From the NCBI GenBank assembly GCA_946479895.1, contig CAMLHT010000041.1, forward strand, positions 1 through 19,309: a stretch of 19,309 nucleotides of DNA. Direction: 5' to 3'. The stretch's first letter is position 1. Every line of letters starts with the position of its first letter. The DNA is from an uncultured Gemmatimonadota bacterium (lineage in GTDB: Bacteria; Gemmatimonadota; Gemmatimonadetes; Gemmatimonadales; Gemmatimonadaceae). Below, piece after piece: positions 5,799-13,062 of this stretch. The notes below the pieces were generated by a model. The model saw nothing but the letters and a program-made list of their open reading frames with translations. It did not search any database and had not been told where the DNA came from. Both the position numbers and the translations under genes were made by a program.

Positions 5799-6968
5799 AT
5801 GAGTGAGTGGAACAAGATCGTCCATCAGGGCGTGGACACGCTCGACAAGGCCGTCGAGAAGTTCGGCGCCGAGTTGATCGACAAGGAGGCGTTGCAGCCT
5901 GCTTTCGACAACTTCCAGATGCGCCTGTCGCCGAACGTGCTGGCGGCGCTCGGCGAGCCCGGCTCGGCCGTCTGGCAGCAGTACGTGCCGACGACGCAGG
6001 AGCTCGACGTCGTGGACGGCGTGATCGACTCGCTCGACGAGGACGGTGACAGCCCCGTCCCGAACATCACGCATCGGTATCCCGATCGCGTGCTGTTCCT
6101 CGTCAGCCCCGTCTGCGCGAGCTACTGCCGGTTCTGCACGCGGCGCCGGAAGGTGGGCGACCCGGAGAAGATCCCGCTCAACCAGTACGAGAGCGCGTTC
6201 CAGTACATCGCGTCGCACCCGGAGATCCGCGACGTGATCCTGTCGGGCGGCGACCCGATGATGCTGAGCGACCGGCGGCTGGAGTTCATCTTCCAGCGGC
6301 TTCGCGAGATCCCGCACGTGGAGATCATCCGCCTCGGGAGCCGGATCACCGCGCACCTGCCCGAGCGCATCACGGACGAGTTCTGCGAGATGGTGAAGAA
6401 GTACCATCCCGTCTACATGAACACGCACTTCAACCACCCGAGCGAGTTCACGCCGGCGACGGTCGCGGCGCTGAACAAGCTGGCCAACTCCGGCGTGGTG
6501 CTCGGCTGCCAGACGGTGCTGCTCAAGGGCATCAACGACGACCCGAAGGTCATGATGGAGCTGATGCAGATCCTGCTCCGGAACCGGGTGCGGCCGTACT
6601 ACCTGTACATGGCGGACCAGGTGGCGGGCGGCGAGCACTTCCGCACGACGGTCCAGAAGGGCCTCGAGATCATCCAGGCGCTGCGCGGCTGGACGAGCGG
6701 GCTGGCGGTGCCGCACTTCGTCATCGACGCCCCGGGGGGCGGCGGCAAGGTGCCGCTGCTGCCGGAGTACGTGGAGCAGATGAACGAGACGGAAGTGGTG
6801 TTCCGCAACTACGCCGGCGAGCGCTACGTCTACAAGCAGCCTGCGCTGCCGGGCGGACCGGAGCGCCAGGAGATCGCTGCCGAGACGCAGGTGGTTCCGA
6901 TCAAGCGCCCGAAGCGCGCGAAGAAGGAAGGCGCGGCTCCGAAGAGGCAGAGAAAGACCGGTACCTAG
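5799..6968 (+). CDS. kamA: Lysine 2,3-aminomutase (KamA-type radical SAM/PLP enzyme)
   Basis: KamA interconverts L-alpha-lysine and L-beta-lysine using a [4Fe-4S] cluster, S-adenosylmethionine and PLP. The 389-residue product has the radical-SAM motif C106-x3-C110-x2-C113 (CASYCRFC), DVILSGGDPMML (145-156), NTHFNHPSEFTP (208-219), RVRPYYLY (263-270) and DAPGGGGKVPLLP (310-322). K317 matches the PLP lysine. D273 and D310 match the two aspartates that hold the lysine side-chain amine in the clostridial enzyme, which supports lysine rather than glutamate as substrate. The length is a little under the roughly 416 residues of the clostridial enzyme, from what is known of the family. The C-terminal 22 residues form a Lys/Arg-rich tail not typical of it. 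EpmB, which acts in EF-P modification, is an alternative, but no EpmA-like gene is nearby. The gene closes the ligase/acetyltransferase operon. Confidence 0.93.
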   Translation: MSEWNKIVHQGVDTLDKAVEKFGAELIDKEALQPAFDNFQMRLSPNVLAALGEPGSAVWQQYVPTTQELDVVDGVIDSLDEDGDSPVPNITHRYPDRVLFLVSPVCASYCRFCTRRRKVGDPEKIPLNQYESAFQYIASHPEIRDVILSGGDPMMLSDRRLEFIFQRLREIPHVEIIRLGSRITAHLPERITDEFCEMVKKYHPVYMNTHFNHPSEFTPATVAALNKLANSGVVLGCQTVLLKGINDDPKVMMELMQILLRNRVRPYYLYMADQVAGGEHFRTTVQKGLEIIQALRGWTSGLAVPHFVIDAPGGGGKVPLLPEYVEQMNETEVVFRNYAGERYVYKQPALPGGPERQEIAAETQVVPIKRPKRAKKEGAAPKRQRKTGT

Positions 6969-6986
6969 GTCTTACGCGCCACACAG

Positions 6987-7161
6987 CCTGGAAGAGTTTA
7001 TCCCGAGCCCGGAGGGCGAGGGAACTAGTTCCGAACGAAGCGAGGAACCCCGTGAAGGTCTATCCACCAGCTCTCGGGCTGAAGATGGATGGACTCTCAC
7101 GGGGTTCCTCACTTCGTTCGGAACTATTTCCCTCGCTGCGCTCGGGATAAACTCTTCCAGG
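6987..7161. repeat. Long palindromic element A, copy 1
   Basis: A 175-bp inverted repeat bounded by CCTGGAAGAGTTTATCCCGA and its complement ending ACTCTTCCAGG. Arms of about 75-80 bp pair almost completely, for example AGTTCCGAACGAAG with CTTCGTTCGGAACT and GAGGAACCCC with GGGGTTCCTC, around a short loop near 7067-7085. It lies between the convergent kamA and outer-membrane-protein genes, so here it could terminate transcription both ways. It carries no gene. It has the same length as copy 2 at 8486. Confidence 0.85.
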
Positions 7162-7195
7162 CGGTGGTGCCCTTCTTAGCCTGAGAGTCTGTGCC

Positions 7196-7870
7196 CTACC
7201 ACATGAACCCGACTCTCACGTCGAACGAGCTCTTCGCGTTCTCGACGCCCATCGGCATGTTCAGGTCCCCGTTCAGCAGGAGCCGGCCCAGTCGAACCCC
7301 GCCACCCACGAGGAGCGTCGTGAACATCGCGCTCTCGCCGCTCGCGGAAGAGACGCCGAACAGCGGGCCGGCGTAGATCGCGCTCGATGACGTGCTCACC
7401 GCCCACGCCGCGCCGCCGGCAACCGAATAGGCGGTGGTTGCCGCCGACGGTGCCCGGCCAAGCTCCGACTCATCGGAGGCGCTCGTGGTGATCGCCGCGG
7501 CGCCCTGCCCCATTACGCAGAGCCCCGAGAGCGTCGCCCCCGAAGCCTTCGCCGCCCCGAGCGGGCGCGCGAACGTCCCGGCGAATCGCGTCACGTTGAA
7601 ATCCTCGTCGGTCGAAGCCGAGCCGTCCACCACCAGCGGCCGGAATGCGAACTCCAGGCGAGTGGATGACTGGCTGGGATTCGTCGTGCCGTAGGTGAGG
7701 CCGGCGCCGCCATCGTCGCCCGGCGCGCCCCGCGAGCCGGACACCAGCACGCCGAGCGTGTGGGCCTTGCCGCTGGGGACACCGAGGCAGGTCTGCGCGG
7801 CCGACATCGACGAGATGGAAACGAGGAGGGCGGCGGCGAGGGCCACCCGGTCGCGTGAGCGCATCGTCAT
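7196..7870 (-). CDS. Predicted outer-membrane beta-barrel protein
   Basis: A 224-residue protein with a signal peptide (MTMRSRDRVALAAALLVSIS, cleavage near SAAQ). The body is rich in Gly/Ala/Ser and alternates polar and apolar residues: TRLEFAFRPLVV, FNVTRFAGTFARPL, AAWAVSTSSSAIYAGPLFGV, GGGVRLGRLLLNGDLNM. It ends in FDVRVGFMW; a terminal aromatic residue on an alternating strand is the usual signal for the outer-membrane barrel assembly machinery. The length would suit an eight- to ten-stranded barrel. The ATG at 7870 overlaps the stop of the upstream gene (ATGA); an in-frame ATG at 7864 is nearly equivalent, and a reading frame running farther upstream is only the shadow of the neighbour. 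The specific family and ligand are not recognised. Confidence 0.8.
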   Translation of the reverse strand: MTMRSRDRVALAAALLVSISSMSAAQTCLGVPSGKAHTLGVLVSGSRGAPGDDGGAGLTYGTTNPSQSSTRLEFAFRPLVVDGSASTDEDFNVTRFAGTFARPLGAAKASGATLSGLCVMGQGAAAITTSASDESELGRAPSAATTAYSVAGGAAWAVSTSSSAIYAGPLFGVSSASGESAMFTTLLVGGGVRLGRLLLNGDLNMPMGVENAKSSFDVRVGFMW

Positions 7871-8337
7871 TTCGTGAACCTCAGCTGATGGCCGCTGTAG
7901 CTGTACACGACCGTGCCACCGCTGATGCTCGCGTAGATCGAGCTGCCGCTGTCGAGCGTGCACGATGCGGTCTCGCCGCTGATCGTGACGGTGCAGGTAT
8001 GAACCTCGGGATTGAAGCGCGCCTCGGAGGTGGCCTTTCCGCTCACGTAGGACGTGGTCCACATCTTCGTCGTGAGCGACGTGCCGGAAATGACCCACTG
8101 ACCCTTGGTGAGCACGAGCCGGTTCTGCGAGTCGACATAGATGATGTTGGCGGGCAGGCTGCTGCCGTCGACCGTCACGAGCTCATAGGTCCCGTCATAG
8201 CTGGCGCTGGAGCCACCGCCGGCACCACCCGGCTGCGTGAGGTCGGCGCATTCGGCGCCGGCGAGCGGGAGGGCGAGGATGAGGGCGGCGGCGGAGCGGA
8301 GCACGAAGGCTCCGACCCTTGGTGGCAATCCAGGCAT
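7867..8337 (-). CDS. Small secreted beta-rich protein
   Basis: Function unknown. The 156-residue product from the ATG at 8337 has an N-terminal hydrophobic segment (about 10-27) ending AGAEC (C30). This looks like a decayed lipobox, since glutamate rather than Gly/Ala precedes the Cys, so signal peptidase I cleavage may be more likely than lipidation. A Gly-rich linker follows (36-44). Then comes a beta-rich domain: YDGTYELVTVDGSSLPA, a pattern I associate with small Gemmatimonadota exported proteins, then repeated short strands and a likely disulfide (C115/C126), ending VVYSYSGHQLRFTK. It is the first gene of a pair with the barrel protein and overlaps it by 4 bp. The frame is open to 8469, but the extra residues are Arg/Pro-rich and unlike a coding start. 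Confidence 0.72.
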   Translation of the reverse strand: MPGLPPRVGAFVLRSAAALILALPLAGAECADLTQPGGAGGGSSASYDGTYELVTVDGSSLPANIIYVDSQNRLVLTKGQWVISGTSLTTKMWTTSYVSGKATSEARFNPEVHTCTVTISGETASCTLDSGSSIYASISGGTVVYSYSGHQLRFTK

Positions 8338-8485
8338 CTGTGGGGGGGACTGGAGTGAAGGGACCCGCGGAATGCGGCGTACTGGCGAGAACCTGCCAGC
8401 CGGATGTGAGGCGGTCGTGAGCCACCCGTTAGGCGCATGCATCCGGTCCGCGCGCCTGCCCCAACACAACCCTCGCGCACTGCAG

Positions 8486-8660
8486 CCTGGATGAGTCTAT
8501 CCCGAGCCCGCAGGGCGAGGGAACTAGCGCCGAACGCAGTGAGGTGCCCCTTAGAGGTCTTTCCATCACTTCCAGGAAGAAGGATGGGGAGACTCTCTTG
8601 AGGCACCTCACTGCGTTCGGTGCTATTTCCCTCGCTGCGCTCGGGATAGACTCATCCAGG
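8486..8660. repeat. Long palindromic element A, copy 2
   Basis: A 175-bp inverted repeat of the same length and plan as the element at 6987, bounded by CCTGGATGAGTCTATCCCGA and ACTCATCCAGG. Many differences from copy 1 occur in both arms so that pairing is kept: AGAG/CTCT becomes TGAG/CTCA, TTTATCCC/GGGATAAA becomes TCTATCCC/GGGATAGA, and AGTTCC/GGAACT becomes AGCGCC/GGTGCT. Pairing extends a little beyond the ends (CGCGCACT upstream, AGTGCGCG downstream). It lies in the divergent gap before the first DUF5916 gene, so this copy cannot simply be a terminator. The rest of the 8338-8726 gap shows no gene. Confidence 0.85.
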
Positions 8661-8699
8661 CAGTAGTGCGCGTGGCTCATCCAGGCAGTGTGCGCGTGG
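8651..8699 (+). repeat. 24/25-bp tandem duplication at end of element A copy 2
   Basis: CTCATCCAGGCAGTAGTGCG plus CGTGG (8651-8675) is followed directly by the same sequence with one base missing (8676-8699). The first unit is the right end of the palindromic element with its flank. It looks like a recent slip or an end-duplication and stands about 28 bp before the DUF5916 start codon. Confidence 0.75.
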
Positions 8700-8726
8700 G
8701 TTCAACACCGGTGGTACATTCTGCCT

Positions 8727-11270
8727 ATGACGCCCACCCGCGCCCTCCTCGCCGCCTCCCTGGCCCTCGCCTCCCCCGCCCTCGGCCAGCCAGCCCCCTC
8801 CTCTCCCCTTCCCGTCTCGCGCGCCGTCCCCGCGACGTCGCCCATCAAGCTCGACGGAAAGCTCGATGAAGCCGCCTGGGCCGCCGCGCCGGCCACGACC
8901 GAGTTCACCCAGATCAATCCAGACGAGGGACGGCCCGCCAGCGAGCGCACCGAGGTCCGCATCCTCTTCGACGCCGACGCCCTCTATATAGGAGTGCGCG
9001 CCTTCGACCGCGGGCCCGTCACCGCCCGCCTCGGCCGCCGCGACATGCCCCTCGGCGACTCCGACTGGTTCGGCGTGATGATCGACAGCTATCACGATCA
9101 CCGCACCGCGTTCGGCTTCGACGTCAATCCCGCCGGCGTGCAGCGCGACGAGATCAAGACCATCAACAGCGACAACAACTCGTGGGATGCCGTCTGGCAG
9201 GTGTCGACGTCCATCGATACCGAGGGCTGGGTCGCGGAATACCGGATTCCCTTCAGCCAGCTCCGCTTCAAGCCCGGCAGCGAGCAGACCTGGGGCATCC
9301 AGCTCGAGCGCATCATCGGCCGCCGCAACGAGTACATGGTCTCGACCTTCATCCCCAAGCGGGAGACCGGCGGCGTGCCCGCCTACGGCCACCTCGAGGG
9401 GATCACCGACCTCCAGCCCGGCGGCAGGCTCGAGCTCCTTCCATATACGCTCGCGCGGGCCGAGTTCATCGAGCGGGGCAACAATCCGTTCCGCGACCGG
9501 CACGAGTACGCGAACGCCGTCGGCCTCGACCTTCGCTATCGCGTCGCGTCGAACCTCACGCTCACCGGCACGATCAATCCCGACTTCGGCCAGGTCGAGG
9601 TCGATCCCGCCGTCGTGAACCTCGGCGTCTACGAGACTTTCTTCGACGAAAAGCGGCCGTTCTTCCTCGAGGGCGGCGAGATCTTCGACTTCGGCCTCGG
9701 CAACACGAGCGGCGGACGCCTCTTCTACAGCAGGCGCATCGGGCGGCCGCCCTCCCTCGGCGCCCCGACGTCGCGATACGACGCGCCGTTCACGACGACG
9801 ATCCTCGGTGCCGCGAAGCTCACCGGCAAGGTCGCCGGGTGGTCCACGGGCAGCCTCGCCGCGCTGACCGGGCGCGAGGAGGCGCGATACCTCGACGCAT
9901 CGAACGCCGAGAAGTTCTCGCCGGTGGAGCCGAGGTCCGGGTATTTCGTGAGTCGCGCGCGGCGCGAGCTGCGCAACGGCCAGTCGCTCGTCGGCGGGAT
10001 GGTCAGCCTCGTGCATCGGGATCTCGCCGATTCGATCCTGACGGCGAACTTCCGCTCGGACGCGGCGACGGCGGGCGTGGACTTCCTGCACCAGTGGCGG
10101 AACCGCACCTGGTCCCTGCGCGGCGACGCGGAGCTGAGCGCCGTGAAGGGCAGCGCGGCGTCGCTGATCGCCGTGCAGCGCGCCGGGCATCACTACTTCC
10201 AGCGCCCCGACGCCGAGCACCTAGGCGTCGACAGCAACGCGACGTCGCTCGTCGGCTACTCGACGAGCGCGAACCTCGTCAAGCAGGCCGGCCTCCACTG
10301 GCGCGGCGAGCTCGCCGGCGCGCTCACCAGCCCGGAGTACGAGGTGAACGACCTCGGCTTCGCGCAGCGGACCGACCGGCGCGACGCGCAGATGCTGGTC
10401 ACCTACCAGGAGACGAAGCCGGGGAAGACGCTGCGCTCGTGGTCCACGAACGTGCAGATCCGGTCGGAGCACAACTACTCCAACGAGCCGATCCTCACCG
10501 TCGCCCGGCTCATCGGCACGGCGAACACGCTCGGCTACGTCACGTTCCACGGGAACCTGTCGCAGCAGTTCCGGAGCTTCGACGACCGGCTCACGCGCGG
10601 CGGACCGATGGCGATCCGGCCCGCGCAGACGAGCGCGTTCCTCTTCCTGTCGAGCGACGGCCGCAAGCCGGTAACGATGGACGGCCAGTTCAACTGGATG
10701 CAGGGCGAAGTGGACGGCCTGTGGTCGGCGTCGGCGCAGGTGGGCGTGGGCATCAAGACCTCGAGCCGGTGGAACCTCAAGGTCGGGCCGCGCTTCGCCC
10801 GGGCGGGGACGCCGGCGCAGTTCGTCACGCGAGTGACGGACGCGAGCTACACGCCGACGTACGGCGTGCGGTACGTGTTCGCGCCCATCGGCCAGACCGA
10901 GCTGGGGCTCGAGACGCGGTTCAACTACACGTTCACGCCGCACCTCTCGCTGGAGAGCTACGTGCAGCCGCTGATCTCGAGCGGCGATTACGGCGACGCG
11001 AAGCAGCTCGAGTCGGCGCGGACGTACGACTTCGTGCCGTATTCGGGCGCGATCCCGAACCTGGACTTCAATCTCCGGTCACTGCGCGGCAATGCCGTGT
11101 TGCGCTGGGAGTGGCGTCCGGGGTCCACCATGTTCGTCGCGTGGCAGCAGAGCCGGCGGAACATCGGCGCGCTCGGCGACTTCGAGTTCAACCGGGACCA
11201 GGAGGCGCTGTTCGCGGCGCGGCCGGACAACATCTTCCTGGTGAAGCTGAACTGGTGGCTGGCGCGGTAG
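8727..11270 (+). CDS. CBM9-like/DUF5916 outer-membrane protein, paralog 1
   Basis: An 847-residue exported protein. A signal peptide (1-21, ending ALGQ) is followed by a CBM9-like beta-sandwich beginning IKLDGKLDEAAW (40-51). Its hallmarks are SERTEVRILFDADALYIG, GDSDWFGVMIDSYHDHRTAF, GWVAEYRIPFSQLRF and WGIQLER. The rest belongs to the DUF5916 family: LNPDFGQ-type motif (INPDFGQVEVDPAVVNL), ETFFDEKRPFFLEGGEIF, LFYSRRIGR, then many alternating aromatic strands ending LVKLNWWLAR. The C-terminal half probably forms a barrel in the outer membrane. Such proteins are often tied to carbohydrate or peptide handling, but no reaction is established. The ATG at 8727 gives a proper signal peptide; the frame is open 39 bases farther upstream. 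A close relative is encoded at 15884. Confidence 0.9.
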   Translation: MTPTRALLAASLALASPALGQPAPSSPLPVSRAVPATSPIKLDGKLDEAAWAAAPATTEFTQINPDEGRPASERTEVRILFDADALYIGVRAFDRGPVTARLGRRDMPLGDSDWFGVMIDSYHDHRTAFGFDVNPAGVQRDEIKTINSDNNSWDAVWQVSTSIDTEGWVAEYRIPFSQLRFKPGSEQTWGIQLERIIGRRNEYMVSTFIPKRETGGVPAYGHLEGITDLQPGGRLELLPYTLARAEFIERGNNPFRDRHEYANAVGLDLRYRVASNLTLTGTINPDFGQVEVDPAVVNLGVYETFFDEKRPFFLEGGEIFDFGLGNTSGGRLFYSRRIGRPPSLGAPTSRYDAPFTTTILGAAKLTGKVAGWSTGSLAALTGREEARYLDASNAEKFSPVEPRSGYFVSRARRELRNGQSLVGGMVSLVHRDLADSILTANFRSDAATAGVDFLHQWRNRTWSLRGDAELSAVKGSAASLIAVQRAGHHYFQRPDAEHLGVDSNATSLVGYSTSANLVKQAGLHWRGELAGALTSPEYEVNDLGFAQRTDRRDAQMLVTYQETKPGKTLRSWSTNVQIRSEHNYSNEPILTVARLIGTANTLGYVTFHGNLSQQFRSFDDRLTRGGPMAIRPAQTSAFLFLSSDGRKPVTMDGQFNWMQGEVDGLWSASAQVGVGIKTSSRWNLKVGPRFARAGTPAQFVTRVTDASYTPTYGVRYVFAPIGQTELGLETRFNYTFTPHLSLESYVQPLISSGDYGDAKQLESARTYDFVPYSGAIPNLDFNLRSLRGNAVLRWEWRPGSTMFVAWQQSRRNIGALGDFEFNRDQEALFAARPDNIFLVKLNWWLAR

Positions 11271-11294
11271 CGCAGATTACGCAGGGAGGCGTGG

Positions 11295-11361
11295 GGGGTT
11301 CCTCGTTGCACTCGGAACTATTTCCCTCGTCGCTGCGCTCCTCGGGATAGAGTCATCCTGG
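11295..11361. repeat. Decayed right arm of palindromic element A
   Basis: GGGGTTCCTC, CTCGGAACTATTTCCCTCG, GCTGCGCTC and CTCGGGATAGAGTCATCCTGG follow the right arm of the elements at 6987 and 8486, with small insertions (TCG, CTC). The left arm is missing on its expected side. A left-arm-like stretch occurs instead downstream (GGATGAGGTCATCCCGA, about 11418-11434, then GGCAGTTGTGCCC near 11464). The 11271-11538 gap therefore appears to hold one broken and rearranged copy and no gene. Confidence 0.6.
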
Positions 11362-11538
11362 CGTGGACAAGGAATCACCTACCGAGCGCTCGGCGGGTGA
11401 GCAACGGACCACAGCTCGGATGAGGTCATCCCGAAGCGCCGAGCCCGAGGGCGCCTCGACATAGGCAGTTGTGCCCTGTCCGCGAGCTGGTCCAGGCCGC
11501 ACCCTTCTGGCCTTCGACCTCACTCGCCCCCGCGGACA

Positions 11539-12990
11539 ATGAAACGACTCGCCCTCCTCCTCGTGGCCGGCCTTGCCGCCTGCCAGACCGCCGATGACAT
11601 CTCAGCGCCCATCACCGGCGCTGTCGCGCACTTCGATGCGGCGAGTGAGTACCAGCCGATCGACATCAGCACCGGCATGCCCGGCCGCAACTCCCAGACG
11701 CACGCCGTCAATTCCTCCGGAGTGGTGCTGGGTATCGACCGCGCCGTTCCCCAGCTCTACTTCGCCTGGAGCCAGTCGACTGGGCTGACGTATCCGCGCA
11801 CGGCATCGGGCGATCCGTTCTACCCCGATGCGATCAACGATCGCGGGGACATCCTCGGCGAAGCCCCCATCGGCGGCGGGCTGCGGATGCACTGGGCCGA
11901 CGGCAGCTGGCAGGTGATCCCCGTGCCGGCGGGCTTCGACTGGGTCGCGGGCCAGACGATCAATTCGCGCGGGCACATCGCGGGCGTCTACGCCGAGCCG
12001 GGTGGCGGAAACTTCGTGGCGTTCATGTGGTCGGCGGAGTCGGGCTTCGTGACCATCAGGAGCGCGTGCGAGATCATCCCCTATGGAATGAGCAGCTCCG
12101 ACCAGGTCGTCGGGGTCGTGCGGGAAACCTGCGCCAGCCCGCGGAGCGTGTTCTCCTGGACGCCCGAAGGCGGTTTCCGGAACCTCGGGACGTTCGGTGG
12201 CGCGAGCGCATTCGCTTCGGCGGTCAACGTGCACGGCGTCATTGCGGTGACCATCACGTGGCCGGACAATCATGCCACGGGAGTGCTCGTCTCGCCGTCA
12301 CTGGCCGTCACGACGCTTCCGAATCCGCTCGGCGGCGCCACGACCCGCGTCGCCGACGTGAACGACCGCGGGGAGGCAGTGGGAAGCGTCCAGCCGGCGA
12401 CGGGACCGCTGCGGCCGGCGTACTGGGACGCGAGCCAGCACGCCACCGTGCTCCCGTCTCCGCTGAGCGCCGGATCGACGTCGCGCATCAGCAGCAACGG
12501 CATCATCGCCGGCCAGGTTCGCGGCAGCGACAACCGCAATCACGCGCAGGTCTGGATGCCGCCGGTCGACGTGAATGCGCCCGTGATCGTGTACACCGGG
12601 AACGCCGGCACCTACACGGTCGATCAGATGGTCGATATCACGTGCACGGCCAGTGACGCGGGTTCGGGCCTGGCGTCGACGACCTGCGCGAACATCACTG
12701 GGCCGGCGTGGTCGTTCGCCGCCGGCGAGAACCAGTTCACCGCGACGGCGACCGACGTCGCCGGCAACACGGCCACGGAGACGGTGACCTTCACGGTCGT
12801 GGCGGACGCGAACGGGCTGTCGAGCCTCGTGAATCAGTGGGTGAGCAACAGCGGCGTGGCGAACTCGCTGACCGTGAAGCTGAGCCACGGGAGCTACGAG
12901 GCGTTCCGCAACGAGGTCGCGGCGCAAAGTGGCAGGAAGATCGCGGCGGACAAGGCGGCGGTGCTCCTTCGCCTCGCGGCCGGTCTATAA
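11539..12990 (+). CDS. HAF-repeat lipoprotein with Ig-like and FIMAH-like domains
   Basis: A 483-residue predicted lipoprotein. The signal peptide ends in the lipobox LAAC (C15), followed by Gln, which favours the outer membrane. Seven related segments of the HAF type (N-x-x-G-x-I-x-G) lie at about residues 57, 99, 141, 184, 229, 274 and 318, for example HAVNSSGVVLG, DAINDRGDILGE, QTINSRGHIAGV and DVNDRGEAVGSV. The spacing is a regular 42-45 residues, as expected for a seven-bladed propeller. An Ig/HYR-like domain follows (about 344-421, TATDVAGNTATETVTFTV, possible disulfide C369/C383). The C-terminal 55 residues (LVNQWVSNSGVANSLTVKL onward, KAAVLLRLAAGL) resemble the FIMAH domain. It is probably cell-surface exposed; binding partners are unknown. 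The gene stands alone. Confidence 0.86.
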   Translation: MKRLALLLVAGLAACQTADDISAPITGAVAHFDAASEYQPIDISTGMPGRNSQTHAVNSSGVVLGIDRAVPQLYFAWSQSTGLTYPRTASGDPFYPDAINDRGDILGEAPIGGGLRMHWADGSWQVIPVPAGFDWVAGQTINSRGHIAGVYAEPGGGNFVAFMWSAESGFVTIRSACEIIPYGMSSSDQVVGVVRETCASPRSVFSWTPEGGFRNLGTFGGASAFASAVNVHGVIAVTITWPDNHATGVLVSPSLAVTTLPNPLGGATTRVADVNDRGEAVGSVQPATGPLRPAYWDASQHATVLPSPLSAGSTSRISSNGIIAGQVRGSDNRNHAQVWMPPVDVNAPVIVYTGNAGTYTVDQMVDITCTASDAGSGLASTTCANITGPAWSFAAGENQFTATATDVAGNTATETVTFTVVADANGLSSLVNQWVSNSGVANSLTVKLSHGSYEAFRNEVAAQSGRKIAADKAAVLLRLAAGL

Positions 12991-13062
12991 GGGTAAGCCG
13001 AGAGCAATACGCCCTCGTGTGCCCATTGGAGTTCGGCCGCGACGCGGCTGACCTCGGCCCGT

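Noticed and set aside
6987..7161. Classifying element A copy 1 simply as a rho-independent terminator of kamA
   Set aside because: The arms are far longer than a terminator hairpin, there is no U-tract, and the same element occurs in a divergent gap at 8486.
8652..10220. Long minus-strand open frame (about 520 codons) opposite the first DUF5916 gene
   Set aside because: Composition and lack of any recognisable motif mark it as an antisense shadow; it also runs into the palindromic element.
9182..11350. Long plus-strand open frame (about 720 codons) inside the DUF5916 gene
   Set aside because: It is an Arg/Ala-rich shadow produced by GC-rich codon bias; the in-frame DUF5916 protein explains the region.
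13036..13048. Short GCCGCG-A-CGCGGC inverted repeat between the lipoprotein and Ku genes as a terminator
   Set aside because: The one-base loop cannot form a hairpin as drawn, and there is no U-tract; such matches are common by chance at this GC content.
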